64,000 nucleotides of DNA from Pseudophaeomoniella oleicola (taxonomy: Eukaryota > Ascomycota > Eurotiomycetes > Phaeomoniellales > Phaeomoniellaceae): assembly GCA_003868215.1 (NCBI GenBank), contig QWDQ01000024.1, positions 186,001-250,000 on the forward strand. The letters are read 5' to 3'. A program made the translations under genes and the position numbers. Under the pieces are notes generated by a model. That model made no database searches. It worked only from the letters and a program-made list of their open reading frames with translations, and had not been told where the DNA came from. This document shows positions 1 to 12,739 of this stretch, in pieces. The stretch's first letter is position 1. Each line of letters starts with the position of its first letter.

Positions 1-1118
1 TAAAATTTTTTTATAATTTTTAAATAATTATAATATCGTATTTAATAATTATTTTATATATAAAAAATAATATTATAATAAGTTCTCTACTCTTCTGAAT
101 ATTATATTATAAGATTTTTAGATTATAATTTATTATTTATAAATTTATTTATATTTAACGGTATTTATTTATTTTTTATAATTTAGATTTTTATTTCTTT
201 TTATTCGTTACGTTTATAAAATAATTATAATTTATATATTTTTAAAATATTTAAGACTTGCGTTCCGAATAAAATATTTAATATATTTTAAAATTAATTT
301 TATATTTAAATAATATCTTTTAATGATTTATTTAATTTACGTTTTTTTATTTATTTTTTTAAATTTATTAACGATTATCTCTTTTTTTTAAATTTTTAAA
401 CCGATTTAATATACGATTTAAAAAATATAATTATATTATTATTTATAAATATTTTATTTATTATAAAATAATAATATAATATGATTTTTTTAATATAATT
501 CGTTCTTTTTATTTTTCTTTTTTAAATATAATATGTATTCGATTTAATATTATATTTATTTTATAAATAATTATAATATCTATTTTTTAATTATTAATTA
601 TATACGTTTATTTTATATTTTCCGACGTATTAATTATATATCGTTTTAAATTAGTAATTATATTATAAATAATTATATTTTTAATATTTATAATATTATA
701 AAACCCTTAATTTTCGTTTAAAATATTAATAATATTTAATTTTATATTTAATTTATATATTGTTTTTTATTATATTATTAATTTACTTTTTATATATTAT
801 TTTTATTATTATAAAAACGTAGATTTTCTCCGGAATAATATTTTTATAAAATTATTTTATTTTTTTAATTTTTAATTATTTATTTTTTCTAATTTTAACT
901 TTTTATATTTTTTTAATAAATATTTTTATATTTTTTCCGATGATCTGCCGGTATAATTTATATATTATAATTATATATAATTTATTTATTATATATTTTA
1001 TTTTTAAAATCGATTCGATTTAGTTTATATTTAAATATAATATTTTTATTATATTATAATTTTTAATCTAAATAAATATCCGTTTAGGTTTAACGAGTCT
1101 TATTTTAAATATTAATTT
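1..1118 (+). repeat. Repeat segment S, copy 1 (cut by window start)
   Basis: This segment matches 9,114-10,231 in the same orientation at a constant offset of about 9,113, so almost no insertions or deletions separate them. It also matches 1,719-2,836 in reverse complement (coordinates sum to about 2,837). The copies differ mainly by C/T and G/A transitions, as expected if they were duplicated first and mutated by RIP later. It is probably an internal part of a retrotransposon and may extend beyond the window. Confidence 0.85.
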
Positions 1119-1718
1119 TAATTAATAGGAGAAAAAGGAAAATGAAGGAACCTCTTATAGAATCTAGAATATATCTAGAGAAAATAAGACTATTAGTTTT
1201 AATAAAAAAAAAATTAATATCGTTATAATATTTAAAACTAACGAGCCGCGTGCTAAAAATATAAAAATAATAAATATAACGCGAGATAATTCTTAATTAT
1301 AATAATAATTAAATTAAATATAATTATAATTAAATTATTAAACACATCGAATACTTCTGGTAATAATTTAATAAAAAGAAAAGATTTAAAAAACTATAAA
1401 AAAAATTAAAAAATAAAATTAAAAAAAAAACGATAAATAAAAAATATATAATAATTATACAGAAATATTATAAGAATAAAATTATATTACGAAAAATAAA
1501 AAATAAAATTAATTTATTTTATTAAAAAAAACCTATAATTAAAATATTTACGTAAATAACCGCGGGCGAATCGCGGACTAAATATATAAAAATAAAAACC
1601 GAAAAACGACGTAAAGAGATTATAATTAAAATTAAAAATAAAAAAAATTAATAAATAATTAATAATATATTTAGAGATAAATTATTAATTAAAATTAAAA
1701 AAAAAACGAATTAAATAT
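1119..1718 (-). repeat. Repeat segment T, copy 1 (inverted)
   Basis: About 600 bases that match 8,180-8,790 and 10,224-10,834 in reverse complement. Landmarks are the CpG-bearing words near 1,242-1,250 and 1,560-1,575 and the purine-rich outer end at 1,129-1,180. T could be a long terminal repeat or a long terminal inverted repeat; the orientations seen here do not decide it. Confidence 0.8.
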
Positions 1719-2836
1719 AAAATTAATATTTAAAATAAAACTTATTAAATTTAAACGGATATTTATTTAAATTAAAAATCATAATACGATAGAAATATTA
1801 CGTTTAAATATAAACTAAATCGAATTAATTTTAGAAATAAAATGTATAATAAATAAATTATATATAATTATAATATATAAATTATATCGATAAATTATTG
1901 AAAAGAATATAAAAATATTTATTAAAAAAATATAAAAAACTAAAATTAAAAGAAATAAATAATTAAAAATTAAAAAAATAAAATAACTTTATAAAGATAT
2001 TATTTCGAAGAAAATCTATATTTTTATAATAATAAAAATAATATACGAAAAATAAATTAATAATATAATAAAAAACGATATATAAATTAAATATAAAATT
2101 AAATATTATTAATATTTTAAATAGAAATTAAGAGTTTTATAATATTATAAATATTAAAAATATAATTATTTATAATATAATTACTGATTTAAAACGATAT
2201 ATAATTAATACGTTAGAAAGTATAAAACGAATATATATAATTAATAATTAAAAAGTAAATATTATAATTATTTATAAAATAAATATAATATTAAATCGAA
2301 TATATATTATATTTAAAAAAATAAATAAAAAAAAAATTATATTAAAAAAATCGTATTATATTATTATCTTACAGCGGATAAAATATCTATAAATAATAAT
2401 ATAATTATATTTTTTATATTATACGTTAAATCGATTTAAAAACTTAAAAAAAAGAAGTAATCGTTAATAAATTTAAAAAAATAAATAAAAAAATATAAAT
2501 TAAATAAATCGTTAAAAGATATTATTTAAATATAAAATTAATTTTAAAATATATTAAATATTTTATTTAAAACGTAAATCTTAAATATTTTAAAAATATA
2601 CGGATTATCGTTATTTTATAAATATAACGAATAAAAAAAATCTAAATTATAAAAAATAAATAAATATTATTAAATATAAATAAATTTATAAATAATAAAT
2701 TATAATTTAAAAATCTTATAATATAATATTTAGAAAAGTAAAAAAATTATTATAATATTATTTTTTATATATAAAATAATTACTAAATACGATATTATAA
2801 TTATTTAAGAATTATAAAAGAACTTTATATAAAATA
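1719..2836 (-). repeat. Repeat segment S, copy 2 (inverted)
   Basis: Reverse complement of 1-1,118 and of 9,114-10,231. A shared landmark is the CGGATAT word at 1,756-1,762, mirrored as ATATCCG at 1,075-1,081. With copy 1 it forms the arms of a 2.8 kb palindrome around segment T. Confidence 0.85.
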
Positions 2837-3115
2837 TTATTTATTAATTAATAAAAATTAATTTTAGACTTTATTATTTTAATAATAATTAAATAAAAAT
2901 ATATTTTTATATTAATAAACGTATTTTAAATAATATATATAAATAATATATAATTAATATACATCTCGCAACTTTATTAATAAATATTATATACGTAATA
3001 ATATATATATATAACGTATATAACTTTTCGTAAGAATTTATAATAATAAATTTAAAAATATTAAATTAAATTAAATCTAAATTTAAATAATTAAAAAAAT
3101 ATATAATAATAAAAA
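2837..3115 (-). repeat. Repeat segment R, copy 1 (inverted)
   Basis: Continues segment S inward and matches 8,815-9,113 in reverse complement, including the run of alternating T and A near 3,003-3,015. It extends the shared part of the two main copies to about 2 kb (1,119-3,115 against 8,815-10,834). Confidence 0.7.
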
Positions 3116-6100
3116 ACTTTAATCTTTATTATTTAATATAAAACGGATTATAAATATAATATATATATTTAATTATTATAAACCTTATTTATATAATAAA
3201 AATTAAAGAGATAAATTAAATAATCTTATTAAAAATATTAATTAAAATTAAAAAAAAGAATTAAATAATATTAAATTTAATATTCGTAAATCGATATTTA
3301 ACGGAATATATATTATATTATCGCGTTACGTATAAAATAAAATAAATATTAAATTATTTTTTAATTTATATAAATCTCTTTCTAATAACCCCCGAAGCTG
3401 AGAAAAAAACGATATATAAATAAAAAAAAAAAAATAATAAAATGACGGAATTACTAAATATATATAAATCGTAAATAAACCGTATAATGGGTATAATAAT
3501 TATAATTAATAAAAAAATCAATTAATTTATTAAAGCCTATTAGAAAACGGTTAAAAAAATAATATTAAAAATAATTATTAAAAAAACTAAAACGAGAATA
3601 AAAAAAACGGACTAATTAATAAAATATTAAATAATAATAAATAACGTAAAACGCGCGAAACGTATATTTAAAATAAATAATTTATAGAAAATTAAATAAA
3701 AATATTAAAAATTTATAAATAAAAAAAAATTTATTATTAGAAAATATAGAATAAAATAATAAAAAAAATTTATTAAAAATCTTTAAAAAAATAAAAATAT
3801 TTATAATTTTATAAAAAAAATATAAACGAAACGCGGTTATAATATTATTATTATATTAATATTAAAAAAAGAAGAATTAAAGATAATAATAAATATATAA
3901 AAAAAAAATTAAAAATAAAATTCTTTTTTTAAATTAAAAATATTAATTTAATAAATATTAACGAGACGGTTTATCTTATTTTAATAAATATTTTTAATAT
4001 AATTAATTCGCGTATAATAAATAAATTTATAATACGCGTTCCGTTTAATAAAATATTTAAATTAAATAAATTATCGAATCGATTCTAAAAAGAAATAAAT
4101 AAAGTAATTATAAAATAATTTTAATTTATATTTTAAATATATATAATATATAAATATTATCCCGTTTATTTTAAAATAATTATTATCGTAATTATTAAAA
4201 AATTAAATAAAAACTATACGTCGCTAAAAATATATAGATTTATAATTTTATTAAATATAATTAATAAAATATATAAAAATTATTTAACGAAATATATTTA
4301 TATTATTATTAAAAAATATATCTTATTTCCGTTTAATCAGATGAGGGCGAGAGAAAAAAAATTAATTAAATTAATTTTATATTATATTATATAATATATT
4401 TAGATAATATAATAATAAAAATTAAAAAATAAATAAATAATATTTATATTTAATTTCGATATAACTGAAGTTTTTAATAAAATTTTATATTAAAGATTAT
4501 TATATAATCTAAAAAAAAAAATCGGAATAAATAATAATTTATATAAAATTATTTTTAAATAAATAATAAATAAATCTTTAACTAAAAGAATAAATCTCGT
4601 AATTAAAATATATAATATATAATATATTTTAAAACTTGATTTTTTTTTTAATTCTTTTTCTTTTTTTTTAACGCTGATTTACTAAATCTATATCAGAGAC
4701 TTAAATTCGGGGTAATTATTTATAAATTTATAAATAATATTAATTTAATAATTATAAATAGATTAATGAAGAAAACTTATTAAAAATTAAAAATAATATA
4801 CGTAAATTATATATAATAAATAAATATATATAAAATAATCTTTACGTTTATTAAATATAAATTAATTTATATAATGAACAATCTGAGAAGATATAATTTA
4901 AAAAAATAATTTAATTAAAAAAAATAATAATAATATTAAAAAAAAATTAATATATTAAAAATACGTATTAATACTAAATTAATTTAAAAATCTTAAATAA
5001 TTAACGTTATTAATAAAATCTTAATATAAATAAAATATCTAATATCGCTGGCGATCAGTATATAAAACGTAATTATATTATAAACGAGACGTATTTATTT
5101 TTAAATAATTAAATTTATAATAATATATATTATTATTATATAAATTTTAGTTATTTTAAATAAAAAATAAAAAAACTAAATTAAAAAATTAAAAATTATT
5201 TAAATATAAATCCTTCGGCGTATAATAAATATTTATTATATAATATTTATATTAACTTTAAAAAAAGAACTCATTATTTTAATTTTAAATATATATATAA
5301 ATTAAACGATATTAAAGGCCAGCGAAAGATAAAAAAAAAATTAAAAATAATATATTAAGAAAATTCTTAATAAACTATTTCTTATAAACGGGCGAGAATA
5401 ATATAAATTAATTATATTAAATAAACGAATAAACTAAGCTATAAATATATTAAATAAATAAATAAAGAAAATAAAGAAAAGTTATAAAAAAAATTAAAAA
5501 AATCTTAAATATTTATATAAATAATAAAATACGAGCTAAATAAAAAGGATTTTAAAATAATAAAAATAAAAATTTATTAATTAATAAAAAAGAATAATTA
5601 TAATAAAATAATATTTTATATATATATTTAATAAAAACGGAGAACTTAATTATTATTTAATTTAAAATTAAAAAAATTAATTTAAAAAGCTTTTTATATT
5701 AAAGAAAGATTTTAAAAATAGAAAATTCTTATTATTTTTATAAAAATAATAAATAAATAATAAGATATATAATTTTATATTATAATAAATAAAATACGGA
5801 AAGACTGCGGAACGTATATAAATTAATTAATTATAATATATTATTTAATATAGCGAAAGAGCTAAAGAAATTAATAAAATAAATAATAATAAAAAAAAAT
5901 TTAAAATAATTTAGATTAATAAAGAAAATAAAAAAGAAATAAATTATTAAAAAAATAAAAAAAAAATAAAAAAAAAGTAAATAAAATATTAATATTTAGA
6001 TTAATTATAATCAGCGTAACGTCTAAACGGATTTATTAATTAATTAATTAATAAAAAAAAATAAAAATTAAATAAATATAATATAATATTATAATAATAA

Positions 6101-8179
6101 AAATAAAAATAAATCAGTTATATATAATACGCAGAAATAATATAAATTTATTTTAAATTAAAAGTCTTTATTATTTTTTTTATATTTTTTTTAATATTTT
6201 TTTTATTAGTTTTTAATTTTTTTTTTTTTTAAATTTAATTATATCTTCTCTGACTAAAAAGAAAAAATTATATTATATTATTATAATTAATTTTTATTAA
6301 TCGTATATAAAAAATATATTTATAATAATAATATTAATCTCTATAATAATATATATAATTTAAACTAAAAATCGAATATTTATATTAATAATATAATTTA
6401 AATTAGTTTTTTAATTAACGGTATTTTTAGCGGTTTTATTAACGATAATAAAAAAAACCGACGGAAAATAAATAATTTATAATAAAAATATTTAAATTAC
6501 GTATAAATAGAAATAATTAGATATTGAAGATATAAAAATAATAATAATTATTAATAATAAATTAATTTAAAATAATTTTTAAAATAATATATATATTATA
6601 AATAATATATTTATAATTCTTTAGAATCTAATATACTGTTAGCGATAAAAAAATAAATTTAAAATAATATTTATAAATTTATAAATATAATTCGTCTTAA
6701 AATAATATTTATAATTAATTAAAATAAAAACTAAATAAGATAATTAATAAATTAAATATAAATAAATAATAAATAATATTCACGGGTAATATAATTATAA
6801 TTATTAATTCGAGAGTTAAAACGCTTAACGTAATAAATATATTATTAATATTAATTAAAAGCTATATAAACGAGGAAATAAACGGAAATAATAATAAATA
6901 AAATCATTATATTTATAATTAATTAACGGAACGCAGATTAAACGCGAATATATTTATAAAAAAAAAAATAAAAAAAAATTTAAAATAATATTAAACGATT
7001 AATCGCTCTTAGAATTATCAGAAAATAAAAAAAAATTAGATTTTTTTATAATAATAAAAACACGGAACGTTTATAAAAAAAATATTAATAACGAAAATAA
7101 TAAAAACGTCGAAAGTAATAAAAATAATAAAAATAATAAAAATAACGAAAATGATTAAAAACGTAATAAATTATTTTTTTAATATTATTTTTTTTATATT
7201 TATCTTCTTTAATATAGTTTTTTTTAATATAATTTTTTTTAAAAATATTATATTTTACGAACGTTAATTAAATGTTATTAAAATGAATTAAAAAGGATAA
7301 AAACAGACTAATATAATATATAAATAATTAAGAAAATTAAATAAGTAAAAGATATAAAAAAAACTATATCTTTATATTATATTAAAAATATATAAATAAT
7401 AATTAAATTTATTATTTTTATTAATAAAAGACTTCTTAATAAGAAATTATTATTTAAAACTATTAATAGAAATAATAAGAATAATAGAAATAATAAAATA
7501 TTATTTATAAATAATTATAATTATAAAATATAAATAAATGATATATTAGATAAATAAGTTAAAAGTATATTATTTATATACTAATTAACCGCGATTAATA
7601 TGTAATTAATTAATTTTATTATTAATTACAGAATAAAGACTAATTAAAAGAATAAAATAAAAAAAATATATATATATAACGACAGAACTAGATATTTTAT
7701 TAAATAAAAATTAATTATTATATTATAATTATATATAACGGGTAAGATTTATTTACGAAAAGAATACTTTTAAACGATTTTATTATAAAACGAATTAAAA
7801 GATATATAAAAAAGAAATAAAAAGTTAGAATTATAAAATAAATTATTATTTAATTTTTTTTTTATAATCTTCTACGGGCCACTAGCCAGCGGGTAATTAA
7901 TAAATAAAAAATATATTAAATAATTATATAAATTATTACTAAAATATTTCCGAAGTATTTTAAAAAAAAATATATTTTATATATAAAAAATATAAATATA
8001 TAGACTAAAAGCCGATTTATTTAATATATATAAATAAAATACGGAAGATATATTTATTCTTTATTAATAAAAAAGATAAAGGTAGCGGTTTATTTTAAAA
8101 ATAAATTTATATTATTAATTAGAAACGGCTATAAGGACTAGATAAAAACATTAGTAAAGCTAATAATATTAATTAAATA

Positions 8180-8790
8180 TTAATTTTATTTTTAATTTAT
8201 TTTTCTTTTTAATCTTAACTAGTAGTTTATTTTTAAATATATTATTAATTATTTATTAGCTTTTTTCATTTTTAATTTTAATTATAATCTTTTTACGTCG
8301 CTTCTCAGCTTTTATTTTTATATATTTAATTTATAATTCGCCCGCGGTTATCTACGCGAATATTTTAATTATAGATTTCTTTTTATAAAATAAATTAATT
8401 TTATTTTTTATTTTTCGTAGCGTAATTTCATTCTCGTAATATTTTTATATAATTATTATATATTTTTTATTTATTATTATTTTTTCTTTAATTTTATTTT
8501 TTAATTTTTTTTATAATTTTTTAAACCTTTTCTCTTTATTAAATTAATATTAAAAATATTCGATATACTTAATAATTTAATTATAATTATATTCGATTTA
8601 ATTATTATTATAATTAAAAGTTATTTCGCGTTATATTTATTATTTTTATATTTTTAATACGCGGCTCGTTAATTTTAAATATTATAACGACGTTAGTTTT
8701 TTTTTTTTTATTAAGATTAATAGTCTCGTTCTCTCTAAATATATTTTAGATCCTATAAGAGATTCCTTTATTTTTCTTTCTAATCTGTAT
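8180..8790 (+). repeat. Repeat segment T, copy 2
   Basis: Direct repeat of 10,224-10,834 at a constant offset of about 2,044, and inverted relative to 1,119-1,718. Landmarks are the CpG-rich word at 8,659-8,664 and the pyrimidine-rich outer end at 8,720-8,785. Confidence 0.8.
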
Positions 8791-8814
8791 ATTACAAATA
8801 ATCTTATTAAAAAT

Positions 8815-9113
8815 ATTATTAAAATCTTTTATTATTATATATTCTCCCGATTATTTAAATTTAAATTTAATTTAATTTAATATCTTTAGATTTATTACCG
8901 TAAATTCTTACGGAGAGTTATATACGTTATATATATATATTATTACGTATATAATATTTATTAATAAGATTACGAGATATATATTAATTATATATTATTT
9001 ATATATATTATTTAGGATATATTTATTAATATAAAAATATATTTTTATTTAATTATTATTAAAATAATAAAGTCTAAAATTAGCTTTTATTAATTAATAA
9101 ATAATATTTTATA
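8815..9113 (+). repeat. Repeat segment R, copy 2
   Basis: Reverse complement of 2,837-3,115. It joins directly to segment S at 9,114. Similarity to copy 1 fades near 8,800-8,815, which marks a junction or truncation point. Confidence 0.65.
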
Positions 9114-10231
9114 TAAAATTCTTTTATAATTTTTAAATAATTATAATATCGTATTTAGTAATTATTTTATATATAAAAAATAATATTATAATAAGTTCTT
9201 TACTTTTCTAAATATTATATTATAAGATTTTTAAATTATAATTTATTATTTATAAATTCATTTATATTTAATAATATTTATTTATTTTTTATAATTTAAA
9301 TTTTTATCTTTCTTTATTCGCTATATTTATAAAACGACGACGATCCGTATATTTTTAAAATATTTAAAATTTATATTTTAAATAAGATATTTAACGTATT
9401 TTAAAATTAATTTTATATTTAAATAATATTTTTTAATGATTTATTTAATTTACGTTTTTTTATTTATTTTTTAAAATTTATTAATAATTATCTTTTTTTT
9501 TAAGTTTTTAAACCGATTTAACGTACGATATAAAAAACGTAATTATATTATTATTTATAAATATTTTATTTGTTATAAAATAATAATATAATATAATTTT
9601 TTTAATATAATTCGTTCTTTTTATTTCTTTTTTTTAGATATAATATATATTCGATTTAATATTATATTTATTTTATAAATAATTATAATATTTATTTTTT
9701 AATTATTAATTATATATATTTATTTTATATTTCCCGACGCACTGACCGCACATCGTTTTAAATTAATAATTATATTATAAATAATTATATTTTTAATATT
9801 TATAATATTACAGAATCTTTAATTTCCGTTTAAAATATTAATAATATTTAATTTTATATTTAATTTATATATTATTTTTTATTATATTATTAATTTACTT
9901 TTTATATATTATTTTTATTATTATAAAGACGTAGGTTTTCTTTAAAATAATATTTTTATAAAATTATTTTATTTTTTTTAATTCTTAATTATTTATTCTT
10001 TTTAATTTTAGTTTTTTATATTTTTTTAATAAATATTTTTATATTTTTTTCGATAATTTATTAATATAATTTATATATTATAATTATATATAATTTATTT
10101 ATTATATATTTTATTTTTAAAGCCGATTCGATTTAGTTTATATTTAAATATAATATTTTTATTATATTATGATTTTTAATCTGAATAAATATTTATTTAG
10201 ATTTAACGAGTTTTATTTTAAATATTAATTT
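9114..10231 (+). repeat. Repeat segment S, copy 3
   Basis: Direct repeat of 1-1,118 and inverted repeat of 1,719-2,836, collinear over about 1.1 kb with mostly transition differences. Here S runs straight into a T copy in the same orientation (10,224-10,834). Confidence 0.85.
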
Positions 10232-10834
10232 TACGTTTAATTTTTTTTTTTTTAATTTTAATTAGTAATTTATTTTTAAATATATTATTAATTATTTATT
10301 AATTTTTTTTATTTTTAATTTTAATTATAATTTTTTTACGTTATTTTTTAATTTTTATTTTTATATATTTAGTCCGCGATTCGCTCGCGGTTATTTATAT
10401 AAATATTTTAATTATAAGTTTTTTTTTTATAAAATAAATTAATTTTATTTTTTATTTTTTATAACGTGATTTCATTCTCACAGTATTTTTATATAATTAT
10501 TATATATTTTTTATTTATTATTTTCTTTTTTTTAATTTTATTTTTTAATTTTTTTTATAGTTTTTTAAATCTTTTTTTTTTATTAAATTAATATTAGAAA
10601 TATTCGATATATTTAATAATTTAATTATAATTATATTCGATTTAATTATTATTATAATTAAAGATTATCTCGCGTTATATTTATTATTTTTATATTTTTA
10701 ATACGCGGTTTATTAATTTTAAATATCGTAACGACGTTAGTTTTTTTTTTTTTATTAAAATTAATAATCTCGCTCTCTTTAGATATATTTTAAATCCTAT
10801 AGAAGGTTTCTTCATTTTTTCCTTCTTAATTCGA
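10224..10834 (+). repeat. Repeat segment T, copy 3
   Basis: Direct repeat of 8,180-8,790 and reverse complement of 1,119-1,718. The outer end, with a purine/pyrimidine-biased stretch, lies at 10,765-10,834. Confidence 0.8.
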
Positions 10835-11840
10835 TTTTTTCTATTAAATATTATAAATATATTTTACGTTTAAAACGCTGCTAATAATATTTTATAAAAT
10901 TTAAATTAAATAAATATAAAAATAAAATTAATAAATATATTCTAAATTCCTTAAAAACGCGTTAATTATAATTCGATGTATAGATTTTTACATTATTTAT
11001 TATTAATTTATTTTAATTCGTTTATAAAATCTTAAATTATAAAATAAAGTTTTCGATAATGTTAATTAATATAAATAATATAACGTCGTTACGTTCTGAA
11101 TCTGAATTAAATTTAAAATATATAAAGTCCGAAAATTTATTTTTTTAAATTATAATAAATATTATAATTATTATATCTTATCGAGGCTTATTTTTATAAA
11201 TTATAAAAAAAAGAATTCTTTTCGTAATAATATTAACGTTATTAAAACGACGCGCCGTCGGCGTTAATTTAAATAAAATATTTATTATAAAATAAACGTT
11301 ATAATTAATTTATATTTAAACGATACGTTTATTTAAACTAAAAACGCAGATTTTAAATATATTTAGATATATATTAAATTTTTTTAACGCGATAACGTTT
11401 ATAATGTTTTTTAATATATTATTTAAATCATTTATAAATAATATATTTATAAAGATTTTATTTAATAATAATATTTTATTATTTTAAATCTGGATTCAGC
11501 CTCGTTCGAATATATAAATAACGATAAATATTATTATTTAGTTTAATAAACGCGTTAAATCTTAAAATATTAATTTAAATATATAAACGTTTATTTCGTA
11601 TACGTTAGATATATTTAATTAAATTTATATATATATATATATTTTTTTAATTATCTAACGTTTGAATAAATCTGATTTAAATTTCGAAATTACGCGAATC
11701 CTTCGTTTAAATAAATATTAATTATTTAAATTTATTTTTAATGAAATCCTAAAGGTCTATAATGACTGATTAAAGTCAGAATAAAAAAAATAATTGTAAT
11801 AAAAATCGTTAAATTTTAAGGTAAGTAAAAACTTAATCGT

Positions 11841-12739
11841 TCTAGATGTACAATGATAGAGAGTCTGTCTGAGCGTACGTAGTAAGAGGGTGGGATCTGG
11901 GCAATCAATCATCCGTGGGGGTTAAGCCTGTACTGTAGCCTTCATTCTGCTATGGTGACTTAGGTGCAATTGGCGCCGATAACCACCTGCAAACCTGCAC
12001 CAGACCAGTTATCTCTGCTATGCTTCTACCCCCAATTTCAATTTTCTTCCTTTAATGGTTTCCTCACTCTCTCCAACTCAAGTCCTGCTGTGGGAATAAT
12101 CTACAACTCTAGAATTCATTTGCTATACGACTTCTTCTTTATCTTCATCTTTCTGTTTGATGATCGATGTCATCGCTTTCATTCGACTGTGCTGAGGACT
12201 CCTCTCTTCTATCCCTGACTTTGACCCTGATCCTGACCCTGCTCGCCTGACCCTGACCGTTACCCACCATCCACTAAACCCATCAGCGCTGGATTGTCAA
12301 GCGGTGAAGACTGAACTAGACCTGGTCCAGCTCTAGATCATCATCTCCATCCATTTGACCCCATTCAAGCCTTGATCTATTCCGCCCGACTGGTGCTTTC
12401 ACTGGCCCGACTTTGCACATCCCACGGGGCAGAACTAATATCATTGATTATGATCTCTCTTAAACTCCCCCCGTCTCTTTCCTGACCGACACATTGGTCG
12501 GATTGTAGGTCATTGTGGTCTAGGCTGATCTGACCGCAATTGAGAGTCTTCATTATGCTAAACCCTACCCTTTGCATATTCTTCCTTGTGTGTGACGTGA
12601 GTTGGTAACAGGAAGCCAGTCTTTGATTCATGTGGTATACGATACTGCCGGTCTGGCATGCAGTAAACAACAGCCTTCACTGTCTCTCACCTCCATAACC
12701 CCTTCGCAGCGACTGTACACGAATGCGCAAGTTAGGACA
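11841..12739. other. Gene-free stretch upstream of the DUF7514-like gene
   Basis: Ordinary composition resumes here. No convincing gene is seen. At 12,213-12,262 there is a loose array of CCTGAC/CCCTGA words. The short frames are not supported by codon use or homology. The stretch probably holds the promoter and leader of the next gene. Confidence 0.5.

Larger units (their letters stand above)
1719..8175 (+). mobile_element. Fossil internal region of a probable Ty3-type retrotransposon
   Basis: The stretch between the segment T copies at 1,119-1,718 and 8,180-8,790 is 6.5 kb of RIP-degraded sequence. Near 4,330-4,430 on the plus strand the word order resembles the core of a reverse transcriptase of the Ty3/gypsy kind, followed by sequence compatible with the rest of pol. 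I see no clear gag, integrase zinc finger or chromodomain, so the family is tentative. The element is heavily broken throughout and clearly old. It could also be a large element with about 600-base terminal inverted repeats, because the T copies on its two sides point in opposite directions. Confidence 0.35.
8180..10834 (+). mobile_element. Fossil short element: T-R-S-T
   Basis: Two direct copies of segment T (8,180-8,790 and 10,224-10,834) flank about 1.4 kb holding R and S. That is the layout of a short or internally deleted LTR element, with T as the LTR. Alternatively, a full-size copy truncated near 8,800 lies against the end of the element on its left. The sequence is RIP-degraded with many breaks and is old. 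No target-site duplication could be made out in this composition. Confidence 0.4.
1..11840. repeat. AT-rich RIP-mutated repeat block
   Basis: This block is made almost only of A and T, and every frame is crowded with stops. The remaining G and C sit mostly in CpG (for example around 1,247, 8,661 and 11,250), while CpA and TpG are rare and TpA is very abundant. That is the known pattern of repeat-induced point mutation, which turns CpA into TpA in duplicated DNA during the sexual cycle of many Pezizomycotina. Inside it are several direct and inverted copies of the same segments, listed separately. The change to ordinary DNA near 11,840 takes only a few tens of bases. Such blocks are usually heterochromatic. 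The stretch 10,835-11,840 has the same composition but no second copy that I can see in this window. Confidence 0.93.

Noticed and set aside
1-11840. Mitochondrial DNA or a centromere as explanation of the AT block
   Set aside because: No mitochondrial genes or rRNA, CpG retained, and dispersed repeat copies differing by transitions fit RIP better; centromere identity cannot be judged from one edge.
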